Source: Ferrovibrio sp. (GTDB lineage Bacteria > Pseudomonadota > Alphaproteobacteria > Ferrovibrionales > Ferrovibrionaceae). Taken from it: 64,000 nt of DNA. The stretch is from positions 41,793 through 105,792 of the forward strand of contig NZ_JAGOLP010000007.1 of assembly GCF_017994015.1 (NCBI RefSeq). Direction: 5' to 3'. This document shows, piece by piece, positions 46,133 to 55,470 of this stretch (position 1 is the stretch's first letter; each line of letters starts with the position of its first letter). The position numbers and the translations under genes are program-made. Below the pieces are notes generated by a model, which did no database searches, was not told the origin of the DNA, and saw only the letters and a list, made by a program, of their open reading frames with translations.

Positions 46133-47122
46133 ATGGCCGCAAAACAGAACAGCATGCCAGCCACTGCCGAAACTGCCCAGCGCCAATTGGCGCGGCGCAG
46201 CATGATCGGCGTGTGTGTGTTGATGACCCTGGGCAGCCTCTATGGCCTTGGCGTGGCCGGGCCGGCCGGCCTGCTCTCGCCCTTTGAATGGTACAGCATC
46301 CCGCCCATGCTGCTGACCGGCTTTGTGCTGCTTGGCCTGCTTGCCTGGCGCGGCGACGAATGGCTGGCCGGCATCGCCCCGGCGCTCACTTTGTGGCTGG
46401 CGCTCTATGTTGTCGGCAATATCGCCAACGCGCTGTTTTTCGCTGCCAGCCCGGACAATATCCTGGTCTATCTCGGCTGGCTGGTGCCGCTCTATCTGTT
46501 CAGCTTCATCATCAACACGCGCCGCAATGGGCTGTGGCTGACCTGGCTGCTGGCCGCGCTGGTCACGGCTCTCCTTGTGGCCTATGGCCTGCTGCGTGGC
46601 AGCCCGGATGATCCGCTCACCGGCGCCCTGTTCAGCTGGACCGTGGCACAGCTTTCCGCCGTGCTGCTGGTGGGCGGCGTGGCCTCGTTCCGCGAGCGTT
46701 TCGCTGCCGAAAATGCCGCAGCGGCAGCCCTGATCGAAGCCAATAGCCGCATCACCGCGCTGGCCGAACGGCTGACCGAAAGCGAGGCGCGCAGCCGCCG
46801 CCTGATCGAACTCTCACCCGACGTGCCGCTGCTGGTGGATGCCGCCGGCCGGCTTACCGAAGTGACACCGAATTGCCGCCAGCTCTGGGGCCTGGATCGC
46901 GAGCAGATGCTGGGCCGCCCCTTTGCCAGCCTGTTTGCCGCCGAACAGCAATCGGCCGTTGTCGAGCAATTGCAGACCGCCAGCCAGGGCCAGGCAATGC
47001 AAGCCGACAAGATGCAGCCCGCCGCCATCCGCCATGTTGACGGCCGGGAATACCCGGTGCGCTGGTCGGCCAACTGGTCGGCAGCCGAGGCGCAATATTA
47101 TATCTGGGTGCAGGCGGCCTGA
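46133..47122 (+). CDS. Membrane protein with C-terminal PAS domain, no output domain
   Basis: 329 residues. Six membrane spans fill about residues 24-185. A coiled segment (FAAENAAAAALIEANSRITALAERLTESEARS) leads to a PAS domain (about 225-329: IELSPDVPLLVDAAGRLTEVTPNCRQLWGLDREQMLG...), ending DGREYPVRW. No kinase, cyclase or GGDEF domain follows, so it senses or docks rather than signals on its own. It lies 21 bases after the transglycosylase gene and ends at a terminator. Confidence 0.85.
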   Translation: MAAKQNSMPATAETAQRQLARRSMIGVCVLMTLGSLYGLGVAGPAGLLSPFEWYSIPPMLLTGFVLLGLLAWRGDEWLAGIAPALTLWLALYVVGNIANALFFAASPDNILVYLGWLVPLYLFSFIINTRRNGLWLTWLLAALVTALLVAYGLLRGSPDDPLTGALFSWTVAQLSAVLLVGGVASFRERFAAENAAAAALIEANSRITALAERLTESEARSRRLIELSPDVPLLVDAAGRLTEVTPNCRQLWGLDREQMLGRPFASLFAAEQQSAVVEQLQTASQGQAMQADKMQPAAIRHVDGREYPVRWSANWSAAEAQYYIWVQAA

Positions 47123-47127
47123 CACAA

Positions 47128-47158
47128 AAAAGCCCGCCATCGCTGGCGGGCTTCTGTT
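47128..47158. terminator. Bidirectional terminator between the PAS gene and phbB
   Basis: AAGCCCGCCA (47130-47139) pairs with TGGCGGGCTT (47144-47153) around TCGC. A-rich bases lie to the left and T-rich to the right, so it can end both converging transcripts. Confidence 0.88.
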
Positions 47159-47181
47159 TCTCCGGCAATGCAGCACCCGGC

Positions 47182-47904
47182 TCAATACATATGCTGGCCG
47201 CCATTGATGCTGAGCGTCGAGCCGGTGACAAAGCCGCCCTCGTCGGCCACCAGGAACAACACGCCACGGGCAATTTCCTCGGCGCGGCCGAGGCGGCCAA
47301 CCGGGATTTTGGCAACGATCTTTTCCAGCACATTGGCCGGCACCGCCGCCACCATTTCAGTGTCGATATAACCCGGTGCGATGGCGTTCACGGTGATGCC
47401 GCGCGCTGCACCTTCCTGGGCCAATGCCTTGGTGAAGCCATGGATGCCCGATTTGGCGGCGGCATAATTGACCTGGCCATACTGGCCGGCCTGGCCGTTG
47501 ATCGAGCCGATATTGACGATGCGGCCAAAGCCGCGCTCGCGCATGCCGTCGATAGTGGCGCGGCACATGTTGAAGCAGCCGCCCAGATTGGTGTCGATCA
47601 CTTCCTGCCATTGCGGCGGGGTCATGCGGTGCATGGTGCCGTCGCGGGTGATGCCGGCATTGTTGACGACGATATCCACCGGGCCAAGCTCACGCTCCAC
47701 CTTCTTCACGCCTTCAACACAGGCGTTATAGTCGGCCACGCTCCACTTATAGGCCTTGATCCCGGTCTCGGCCTCGAAGGCACGCGCCTTCTCTTCGTTG
47801 CCGGCATAATTCGCCGCAACCTTGTAGCCGGATTGATGCAGCAGCTTGGAAATGGCGCCGCCGATGCCTCGGGTTCCGCCGGTGACGATTGCTACGCGCG
47901 ACAT
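47182..47904 (-). CDS. phbB: Acetoacetyl-CoA reductase
   Basis: 240 residues of the SDR family in the PhbB branch. Motifs are TGGTRGIG, NNAGITRDGTMHRM (a PhbB hallmark), INGQAGQYGQVNYAAAKSG with catalytic Tyr/Lys, and a C-terminal SINGGQHMY. It reduces acetoacetyl-CoA to (R)-3-hydroxybutyryl-CoA with NADPH for PHB synthesis. GAGGAGG precedes ATG 47904. It sits directly downstream of the thiolase gene phbA on the same strand. Confidence 0.96.
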   Translation of the reverse strand: MSRVAIVTGGTRGIGGAISKLLHQSGYKVAANYAGNEEKARAFEAETGIKAYKWSVADYNACVEGVKKVERELGPVDIVVNNAGITRDGTMHRMTPPQWQEVIDTNLGGCFNMCRATIDGMRERGFGRIVNIGSINGQAGQYGQVNYAAAKSGIHGFTKALAQEGAARGITVNAIAPGYIDTEMVAAVPANVLEKIVAKIPVGRLGRAEEIARGVLFLVADEGGFVTGSTLSINGGQHMY

Positions 47905-47981
47905 GATGAGCCTCCTCGGTTTTTTTATGTGTCGCAGATAAGAAAACGGCGCCGGTTGTGGCCGGCGCCGTCGGGTGTTTT

Positions 47982-49262
<1,281 letters not shown>

Positions 49263-49269
49263 TTAGACT

Positions 49270-50565
49270 TTAGGGTGCAAGCCCACCCGGCCCCTCCAGC
49301 CATTCCGCCAGCGGCTGCCATAGCCCGGCCTCGGCGCGAGGCCCAACCACCATGCCGATATGGCCGCTGGGCGCATCATGGCGCCAGGCCCCTGGCAGGG
49401 CATGGAACAGCGCCTCGGCGCCCGGCTTGGGCACCAGCTTGTCGCGTTCCGGCAGCACCACCAGGGCCGGCTTACGCCATAACCCGGGCAACACGGCCTG
49501 GCCGCCCACCAGCCACTCGCCGCGCACCGGGCTATTGGCGCCATACCAGCCTTGCAGGCATTCGCGCGCCACGGCATTGGCCAGCGGGATGCCATCGTTC
49601 AGCCAGTCTTCCATCGCCACAAAACGCTGCGCCGCTGCGCTATCCGGCGCGATGCTGGTGAAGGAGGTGAATTTTTTCAGCGCCGTGAGCGGATCGAGCG
49701 CCCAGAAGAAGCCTTGCAGCACATCCACCGCCATCGGTTCCGGCGCAGCGCCGGGCTGCGGCAACGGCGGCACCAGTTGCGGCGCCAGATGGCGTACCAG
49801 TTCAGCCTGATGCATGCCGCCGGCATGGAAATCCCATGGCGTGGCCAGCAACGCCAGGGCCGACACATCGGCCTGGCCGCGCAACGCCGCCGCCAGCGCC
49901 AGGTTGCCGCCCATGCAATAGCCCAAAAGCGGCAGCGGCCTGCCGCCATTGGCCTGGCGCGCCACGCCCAGGGCGCGGCCCAGCCGTGCAATATAAGCTG
50001 TAAGATCAAACGCCAATTCCGCTTCGCCGGGTGCGCCCCAATCCAGCAGCAAAGGCCGCAGGCCACGCTGCGCCAGATAACGCACCAGGCTCTGGCCCGG
50101 GGCCAGATCAAGCACGTAATGTCGGTTGACCAGCGAAGGCGCCAGCAGCAGCACCGGCCGAGAACTATCCGGCGCATAATCCAGCAGCCTTGTGCTGCCT
50201 TCCTGCCAGAGCGGCGCAGGCTCGGCGGCGACATCGCGGCGATAGGGGTGATCGCGATAGGCGCCAATGCCGAGCGCAAAACGGCTCAGGCGGGCAGCGG
50301 CTTCCTCGACAAGTGCGGTGGAGAAAGCCTCAGGCGGCAGGTTTGCGAGGCTTGCGCGCAGTGCGTCGTGCAGCGGGTTTTGCGCGGGATTCCAGGGCGG
50401 CAAGCCGTGTTTCGCACTCGGCCAGGCGGCGAGCGAGGTCAGCAAGATCAGATTGGCCGTGGCCAGATGCAGCGGCAGCGGGCGCGGCCCCGGCCGCCAT
50501 TCCGGCTGCGGTTCCGGGTGTGGTTCCGGCTGCGCTTCCTGCTGTGGCTGCGGCGGCACCGGCAT
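49270..50565 (-). CDS. phaC: PHA synthase (PhaC-like, short form)
   Basis: 431 residues, shorter than class I PhaC (~590) and longer than class III (~355). The alpha/beta-hydrolase core has the lipase-like box GYCMGG with nucleophile C217, Asp in PERDKLVP and His in SGHIGMV. TLLDWGAPG-type residues (LLLDWGAPGEAE) are also PhaC-typical. It polymerises hydroxyacyl-CoA into PHA granules. The Pro/Gln/Glu-rich N-terminus (residues 1-28) is encoded in the overlap with the upstream small gene; GGTAGG lies before ATG 50565. Operon context with phbA-phbB supports the call. Confidence 0.87.
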   Translation of the reverse strand: MPVPPQPQQEAQPEPHPEPQPEWRPGPRPLPLHLATANLILLTSLAAWPSAKHGLPPWNPAQNPLHDALRASLANLPPEAFSTALVEEAAARLSRFALGIGAYRDHPYRRDVAAEPAPLWQEGSTRLLDYAPDSSRPVLLLAPSLVNRHYVLDLAPGQSLVRYLAQRGLRPLLLDWGAPGEAELAFDLTAYIARLGRALGVARQANGGRPLPLLGYCMGGNLALAAALRGQADVSALALLATPWDFHAGGMHQAELVRHLAPQLVPPLPQPGAAPEPMAVDVLQGFFWALDPLTALKKFTSFTSIAPDSAAAQRFVAMEDWLNDGIPLANAVARECLQGWYGANSPVRGEWLVGGQAVLPGLWRKPALVVLPERDKLVPKPGAEALFHALPGAWRHDAPSGHIGMVVGPRAEAGLWQPLAEWLEGPGGLAP

Positions 50566-50716
50566 GCGGACCTACCTGGCCCAGCTTATGCCACATCGCC
50601 ATCCACGAGCCGGAAAGTTCGGCCAGTTTAGGGTCGGTGGCGATGAGGCTGGCCTGTTCCTGCCACAGATCAAGGAAACGTTTGGCAAGCGCATTGGCAT
50701 CGGCTTTGTCATCCAT
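50330..50716 (-). CDS. Putative PHA synthase partner subunit (PhaE/granule-associated-like)
   Basis: 128 residues. The N-terminal part, ANALAKRFLDLWQEQASL then LSGSWMAMWHKL, is aromatic and helical like the start of PhaE/PhaR-type synthase subunits. A long Ala/Gly/Thr linker follows, then a coiled coil (DLADLARRLAECETRLAALE) and a Lys/Arg/Ala/Pro tail resembling granule-associated proteins. The last 236 bases overlap phaC in another frame. The call rests on composition and position upstream of phaC; a similar small gene beside phaC is common but this one is not a clear family match. ATG 50716 fits. Confidence 0.6.
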   Translation of the reverse strand: MDDKADANALAKRFLDLWQEQASLIATDPKLAELSGSWMAMWHKLGQVGPHAGAAAATAGSAAGTTPGTAAGMAAGAAPAAAASGHGQSDLADLARRLAECETRLAALESRAKPAARRTARKPRKPAA

Positions 50717-50758
50717 GCAGAGAGTATATCCGACCAGCCCGCCTGCGCCAGCTTTTCC

Positions 50759-50785
50759 GCATTGCATCGTAACCCTTGCACTGCA
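50759..50785. promoter_or_regulatory. Tandem GCAYTGCA boxes, candidate PhaR operator
   Basis: GCATTGCA (50759-50766) and GCACTGCA (50778-50785, within TTGCACTGCA) lie 19 bases apart, about two helical turns, in the divergent promoter between the phaC operon and phaR. PhaR repressors are known to bind TGCA-rich palindromes and to control their own gene; binding here is inferred. Confidence 0.45.
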
Positions 50786-50841
50786 CAGCGATTGCGAGTG
50801 ATATATGAGTTCCAGGGCGGATAAAAGCGGAGCAACGCAAC

Positions 50842-51489
50842 GTGGCGACCAGCGAGAATCAGAATGGTGCCTCCGGCACCGGCCCGGCTATCAAGATCAA
50901 GAAATACGCCAATCGCCGGCTCTACAACACGGCGACTTCATCTTATGTGACGCTGGAAAACCTCTGCCAGATGGTGAAGGACGGCCAGGATTTTGTGGTT
51001 GAGGATGCCAAGACCGGCGAGGACATCACCCGCTCGGTGCTGACCCAGATCATCTTTGAGGAAGAGAGCAAGACCGGGCAGAATCTGCTGCCGATCGGCT
51101 TCCTGCGCCGGCTGATTTCATTCTATGGCGACAGCCTGCAATCGCTGGTGCCGAGCTATCTTGATGTCTCGATGGCCTCCTTCCAGCGCAATCAGGAACA
51201 TATGCGGCAATACATGGCCGAAGCCTTCGGCGAAATGTTTCCGTTTCGCAGCCTGGAAGAAATGGGCCGGCAGAATATCTCGATGTTCCAGCGCGCCATG
51301 ACTATGTTCAATCCCTTCGGTACCCTGCCCGAGCCGCCGCCAGGCATGCCGGGCATGACACCGACCGCGCCGCCCGCCAGCAGCAGCGCGCAGCCAAGCG
51401 GGCCGACACCGGCCGATACCGACGCTTTGCAGCGCCAGCTTGAAGAATTGCGGCGCCAGGTTGAGGCGCTGGCCCGCCTCAAGCCGTGA
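50842..51489 (+). CDS. phaR: Polyhydroxyalkanoate synthesis repressor PhaR
   Basis: 215 residues starting with GTG at 50842 (GCGGAGC upstream). The N-terminal PHB_acc_N DNA-binding domain shows KIKKYANRRLYNTATSSYVTLENL, followed by PHB_acc repeats (LTQIIFEEESKTGQNLLP, FLRRLISFYGDSLQ). A Met/Pro/Gln-rich linker and a short C-terminal coiled coil (LQRQLEELRRQVEAL) close it. PhaR binds both DNA and PHB granules and represses phasin and PHA genes until polymer forms. Divergent from the phaC operon. Confidence 0.95.
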   Translation: MATSENQNGASGTGPAIKIKKYANRRLYNTATSSYVTLENLCQMVKDGQDFVVEDAKTGEDITRSVLTQIIFEEESKTGQNLLPIGFLRRLISFYGDSLQSLVPSYLDVSMASFQRNQEHMRQYMAEAFGEMFPFRSLEEMGRQNISMFQRAMTMFNPFGTLPEPPPGMPGMTPTAPPASSSAQPSGPTPADTDALQRQLEELRRQVEALARLKP

Positions 51490-51503
51490 GGCGTACCGGC
51501 TAA

Positions 51504-53381
51504 ATGCCCCGAATCCTATTACCAGGATGGCGCCTGAGCATCGCCCAGGCGCTGGTGCTTGGCTTTGGCCTGCTGATGCTGCTGGCCGGCCTGGCCTATG
51601 GCACTGCCATGCTGTCGGGCCGCATCAACACGGTGGAATTGCTGCGCGACCGCAACCAGCGCCTGATCGATCAGGTGACCGACCGCATCCGCTCGAAACT
51701 GGAGCCGGTGCGCCAGCATCTGGAGGGTTTGCGGGATCGTATCGAGGCCGGCCGCGTCAGCCTCGACGACACCCAGCGGCTGGGCGATTACCTGTCGGCG
51801 ATTCTGGACGGTGTGCCGCAGATCGATGCTGTGGGCGTGGTGCGGCAGGATTTGAGCGCCACGCGGGCGGTGCGCACCGCCGGCAGCGTGTATGTGCTGT
51901 ATGACAGCCTGACCAATTATCCCAATGCCCAGGGCCGGCTGCGCGCCGCCGCCGATCTGATACGCGAGTTGCAAAGCCGCGGCCAGAGCCTGCGTGTGCT
52001 GCAATGGGGCGACCTGATCTGGGAGCCGGCTTTGCGCCAGCCGCTGATCAACCTGCGCGCCCCGCTCACCATCGGCGACCGCTTTGTTGGCGGCATGGCG
52101 GCGCTGGTTTCGCTCGGTTCACTGTCGCGTGTGCTGGAAGCCGACAGCATCGATGGCCACAGCATGAATTTCATCCTCTATGATGATAATTACGTGCTGG
52201 CGCACCCCACCCTGTCGAGCCACGAATATTATCTCTCGGCGGAAAAGCCGCTGCCCTTCCTGGAGGAAATCCACGATCCGGTGCTGACCAAAATCTGGTC
52301 GGGCCGGCGCGACAGCCAATTGGCCCGCGCCGTTGGCCGCGATGGCGGCAGCCATGTGGTGGAAGCCGAGGGGCGGCGCTGGATTTTCCTCTACCAGCGG
52401 CTGGAAGGCTATGGCGAACGGCCCTGGCTGGTTGGGCGCTATTTCCCGTTTGACGATATCGAGACCGAAGTGGAACGGCTGCAATTTGCTGCCGCTATCG
52501 GCGCCATCGGCCTGCTGCTGGCCTTGCTGATCGCCTGGCGGCTGGGCCGTGTCATCGGCCAGCCGATCCGCCAGCTGGCGGCTGCGGCCGGCCGGCTGCA
52601 ACGGCTGGAATTTGACGGCCCGCCGCTCGACCGCCTGCGCCTGCGCGAATTGGACGATGCCGCCCAGGCGGTGAATGCCGCCACCGCCGCGCTGAGCTGG
52701 TTCGGCAATTATGTGCCGCGCAAACTGGTCAGCCGCCTGCTGCGCGAGGGCGAGGATGCGGTGAACATGTCGAAACAGCGCGATGTGACCGTGCTGTTCA
52801 CCGATATTGTCGGCTTCACCTCGATCTCGGAAACCCTCACTGCGCCCGAAGTGGCCGATATGCTGAACCAGCATTTTGCCCTGCTGGCCGGCCATATCGA
52901 GGCCGAAGGCGGCGTGATCGACAAATTCATTGGCGATTCGGTGATGGCGGTGTGGGGCGCGATCAAACGCGACGAGGACCATGCCGGCCATGCATTGCGC
53001 GCCGTCGCCGCCATGTGTCGCGCGTTGGCAGCCGACAATGCGCGGCGCCGCATGCTGGACCTGCCGGTTTTGCGTATCCGCATCGGCCTGCATTCAGGCC
53101 CGGTGGTGGTGGGCAATATCGGCGCACCGAGCCGCATGAACTACACCGTGGTGGGCGATACGGTGAATATCGCCCAGCGCCTGGAGCAGCTTGGACGCGA
53201 CTACATGACCGATACCGATGATTACGAAGTGCTGGCCAGCGGCATCACCGTGGCCCTGGCGGCGCCGCAGATCGGCCTGGATCCAACACCGGCGCCAACC
53301 GGGCATTTCCACGTCAAGGGCCGGGTTGAGCCGGTGGAAGTGGTGCAGCTTAACGCCACTCTGCGCCTGATCCGGTCTTAA
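51504..53381 (+). CDS. Membrane-bound adenylate/guanylate cyclase with extracytoplasmic sensor
   Basis: 625 residues. A first membrane span (about 12-35) and a second (about 325-345) flank a ~280-residue periplasmic sensor that looks like a double-Cache domain. A HAMP-like linker (WRLGRVIGQPIRQLAAAAGRL) leads to the class III cyclase domain (about 425-600): VLFTDIVGFTSISE with the first metal Asp, KFIGDSVMAVWGA with the second, and RMNYTVVGDTVNIAQRLE. It makes cAMP (or cGMP) in response to an outside signal. The ligand is unknown. It is 14 bases downstream of phaR. Confidence 0.92.
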   Translation: MPRILLPGWRLSIAQALVLGFGLLMLLAGLAYGTAMLSGRINTVELLRDRNQRLIDQVTDRIRSKLEPVRQHLEGLRDRIEAGRVSLDDTQRLGDYLSAILDGVPQIDAVGVVRQDLSATRAVRTAGSVYVLYDSLTNYPNAQGRLRAAADLIRELQSRGQSLRVLQWGDLIWEPALRQPLINLRAPLTIGDRFVGGMAALVSLGSLSRVLEADSIDGHSMNFILYDDNYVLAHPTLSSHEYYLSAEKPLPFLEEIHDPVLTKIWSGRRDSQLARAVGRDGGSHVVEAEGRRWIFLYQRLEGYGERPWLVGRYFPFDDIETEVERLQFAAAIGAIGLLLALLIAWRLGRVIGQPIRQLAAAAGRLQRLEFDGPPLDRLRLRELDDAAQAVNAATAALSWFGNYVPRKLVSRLLREGEDAVNMSKQRDVTVLFTDIVGFTSISETLTAPEVADMLNQHFALLAGHIEAEGGVIDKFIGDSVMAVWGAIKRDEDHAGHALRAVAAMCRALAADNARRRMLDLPVLRIRIGLHSGPVVVGNIGAPSRMNYTVVGDTVNIAQRLEQLGRDYMTDTDDYEVLASGITVALAAPQIGLDPTPAPTGHFHVKGRVEPVEVVQLNATLRLIRS

Positions 53382-53418
53382 CCGGCTGTTAAGCGATCTT
53401 GAGTCATGACTCTCCCCC

Positions 53419-53901
53419 GTGAGCGGCATTCCTGGCATCATCATCACCCCTCCCCCGGTGCGCCCCGAGGCAACCGATAACGGTCGGTATGCGCGGGTAA
53501 ATGAGCGCCAGGGCGGCGAACGCCGCGCTGCCGGGCCGAAGCTGGATTTTGCCGCCAGCCAGCTTGCCGGCGATGCCCAGCCACAAAACCAGGCCCCGGC
53601 GCAAATGCAGACCCGCGAGGCGGCCGCCGATGCCAGCGCAATGCTGGCGCGGCGCCGCACCGATAGCGGCAAACCCGGCGAGGTGCCGGCCGGGATCGAG
53701 ATACCAACCCATCTGGAGCGCCGCCGCGCCTGGCGCGAGGCCAAGGGGCTGAACACCTTTCATGCCCAGAATCTGGCCCAAACCGAGGAAACCGCGCCGG
53801 ATCGCGAAACCCGCAATGCCGCCAGCCTGGCCTACAAGGCGCGCAGCGGGCGCGGCATTCTGGATATCGACCTTGCGCAGCGGTTGAGCCTGACCGTATA
53901 A
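53419..53901 (+). CDS. Uncharacterised protein
   Basis: 160 residues from GTG 53419; the first ATG in frame is about 60 codons later. Low-complexity, rich in Arg, Ala, Gln and Pro with several charged helices (LERRRAWREAKGLNTF). The C-terminal RSGRGILDIDL is the most structured part. No domain recognised. It lies between the cyclase gene and glpD; its composition matches the genome, so it is probably a real gene although the start is weak. Confidence 0.55.
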   Translation: MSGIPGIIITPPPVRPEATDNGRYARVNERQGGERRAAGPKLDFAASQLAGDAQPQNQAPAQMQTREAAADASAMLARRRTDSGKPGEVPAGIEIPTHLERRRAWREAKGLNTFHAQNLAQTEETAPDRETRNAASLAYKARSGRGILDIDLAQRLSLTV

Positions 53902-53943
53902 GTCAGCCTCGCGTTTTACTGAATCCGAGTGGTTTTTCTCCCC

Positions 53944-55470
53944 ATGCAGCAGCAGCCTGCCGACCTGTTGGTCATCGGCGGCGGCGTGAACGGCACCGGC
54001 ATCGCCCGGGACGCCGCCGGCCGTGGCCTCAGCGTTATCCTTGCCGAGCGCGGCGACCTTGCCGGCGCCACCTCGCAAGCCGCCACCAAACTGATCCATG
54101 GTGGCCTGCGCTACCTGGAGCAATATGAATTCCGCCTGGTGCGCGAAGCCCTGGGCGAGCGAGAAGTATTGCTGCGCCTGGCGCCACATATCATCTGGCC
54201 TTTGCGCTTTGTGCTGCCGCACCATCCCGGCCTGCGCCCGGCCTGGATGATCCGCATCGGCCTGTTCCTCTATGATCACCTTGCCAGCCGGGTCAGCCTG
54301 CCCGGCTCGATCGGCCTGGCGCTGACGGGCGACCCGCGCGGCGCACCGCTGAAGCCGCATTTCAAGCGCGGCTTTGAATATTCCGATGGCTGGGTGGACG
54401 ATGCCCGCCTGGTGGTGCTGAACGCCATGAGCGCGCGCGAACTGGGCGCCGAGATCCATGTGCGCACCGCCGTGACTGCGGCGCGGCGCGAAAACGGCTT
54501 CTGGCATGCCACGCTGGTGGATCAGCACAGCGGCGCCAGCCGCGACGTTAAGGCACGCGGCATCGTCAATGCTGCCGGCCCCTGGGTGCGTGACCTGCTG
54601 GTAAGCGGCTTCGGCCGCCAGCCGAAAAACAGCGTGCGGCTGATCAAGGGCAGCCATATCGTCACCCGCAAGCTGTTTGAGGGTGAACACTGCTACATTT
54701 TCCAGAATGCCGATGGCCGCGTGCTGTTTGCTATTCCCTATGAGCATGATTACACGCTGATCGGCACCACCGATGTGGCACTCGACAAGCTGGATGGCCC
54801 GCCGGCAATCAGCGAAGCCGAAACCAGCTATCTGCTGGAAGCCGCCAGCGAGTATTTCGCCAAGCCGGTTGAGCGCGCGGATATCGTGTGGAGCTATGCC
54901 GGCGTGCGACCGCTTTACGATGATGGCGAAAATGATCCTTCCGCGATCACCCGCGATTATGTGCTCGACCTGGAAAGCGACGTGGCGCCGTTGCTCTCGG
55001 TCTATGGCGGTAAGCTGACCACCTACCGCCGCCTGTCGGAACATGCTGTAGACAAGCTGAAGCCGTTTTATCCGCAGATGCGCGGCGCCTGGACCGCCGG
55101 CAAGGCCCTGCCGGGCGGCGAGATCGGTGATTTTGAGGCTTTCCTGGCTGATCTGACGCGCCGCCATCCCGGCTTCGATGCCGCCTGGCTGCGCCAGCTG
55201 GCGCGGCGCCATGGCGGCCATTGCGATGCCATTCTAGGCCAGGCCACCAGCACAGCCGATCTGGGGGAATTTTTCGGCGCCGGACTTTATGCCGCCGAAG
55301 TGGATTGGCTGATGCGGCGCGAATGGGCGGTGGATGCCGATGACGTGCTATGGCGCCGCACCAAATGCGGCCTCAACATGAGCGCGGCGCAGCGCGAGCG
55401 CTTGCAGACCTGGATGCAGACGCATCGGCCTAACCAGACGGGCCAGGCAGACGGAATGCAGCAGCCATGA
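53944..55470 (+). CDS. glpD: Aerobic glycerol-3-phosphate dehydrogenase
   Basis: 508 residues from ATG 53944. The FAD-binding motif LLVIGGGVNGTGIARDAAGRG opens the protein, followed by the GATSQAATKLIHGGLRYLE signature and YGGKLTTYRRL in the substrate-binding part; a C-terminal helical domain completes it. It oxidises glycerol-3-phosphate to dihydroxyacetone phosphate at the inner membrane and feeds quinone. The start lacks a strong ribosome-binding site, and GTG 53929 is an alternative. Its stop overlaps the next ATG (ATGA). Confidence 0.95.
   Translation: MQQQPADLLVIGGGVNGTGIARDAAGRGLSVILAERGDLAGATSQAATKLIHGGLRYLEQYEFRLVREALGEREVLLRLAPHIIWPLRFVLPHHPGLRPAWMIRIGLFLYDHLASRVSLPGSIGLALTGDPRGAPLKPHFKRGFEYSDGWVDDARLVVLNAMSARELGAEIHVRTAVTAARRENGFWHATLVDQHSGASRDVKARGIVNAAGPWVRDLLVSGFGRQPKNSVRLIKGSHIVTRKLFEGEHCYIFQNADGRVLFAIPYEHDYTLIGTTDVALDKLDGPPAISEAETSYLLEAASEYFAKPVERADIVWSYAGVRPLYDDGENDPSAITRDYVLDLESDVAPLLSVYGGKLTTYRRLSEHAVDKLKPFYPQMRGAWTAGKALPGGEIGDFEAFLADLTRRHPGFDAAWLRQLARRHGGHCDAILGQATSTADLGEFFGAGLYAAEVDWLMRREWAVDADDVLWRRTKCGLNMSAAQRERLQTWMQTHRPNQTGQADGMQQP

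Noticed and set aside
53404..55221. 605-codon frame opposite glpD
   Set aside because: Antisense shadow; glpD has FAD and signature motifs.
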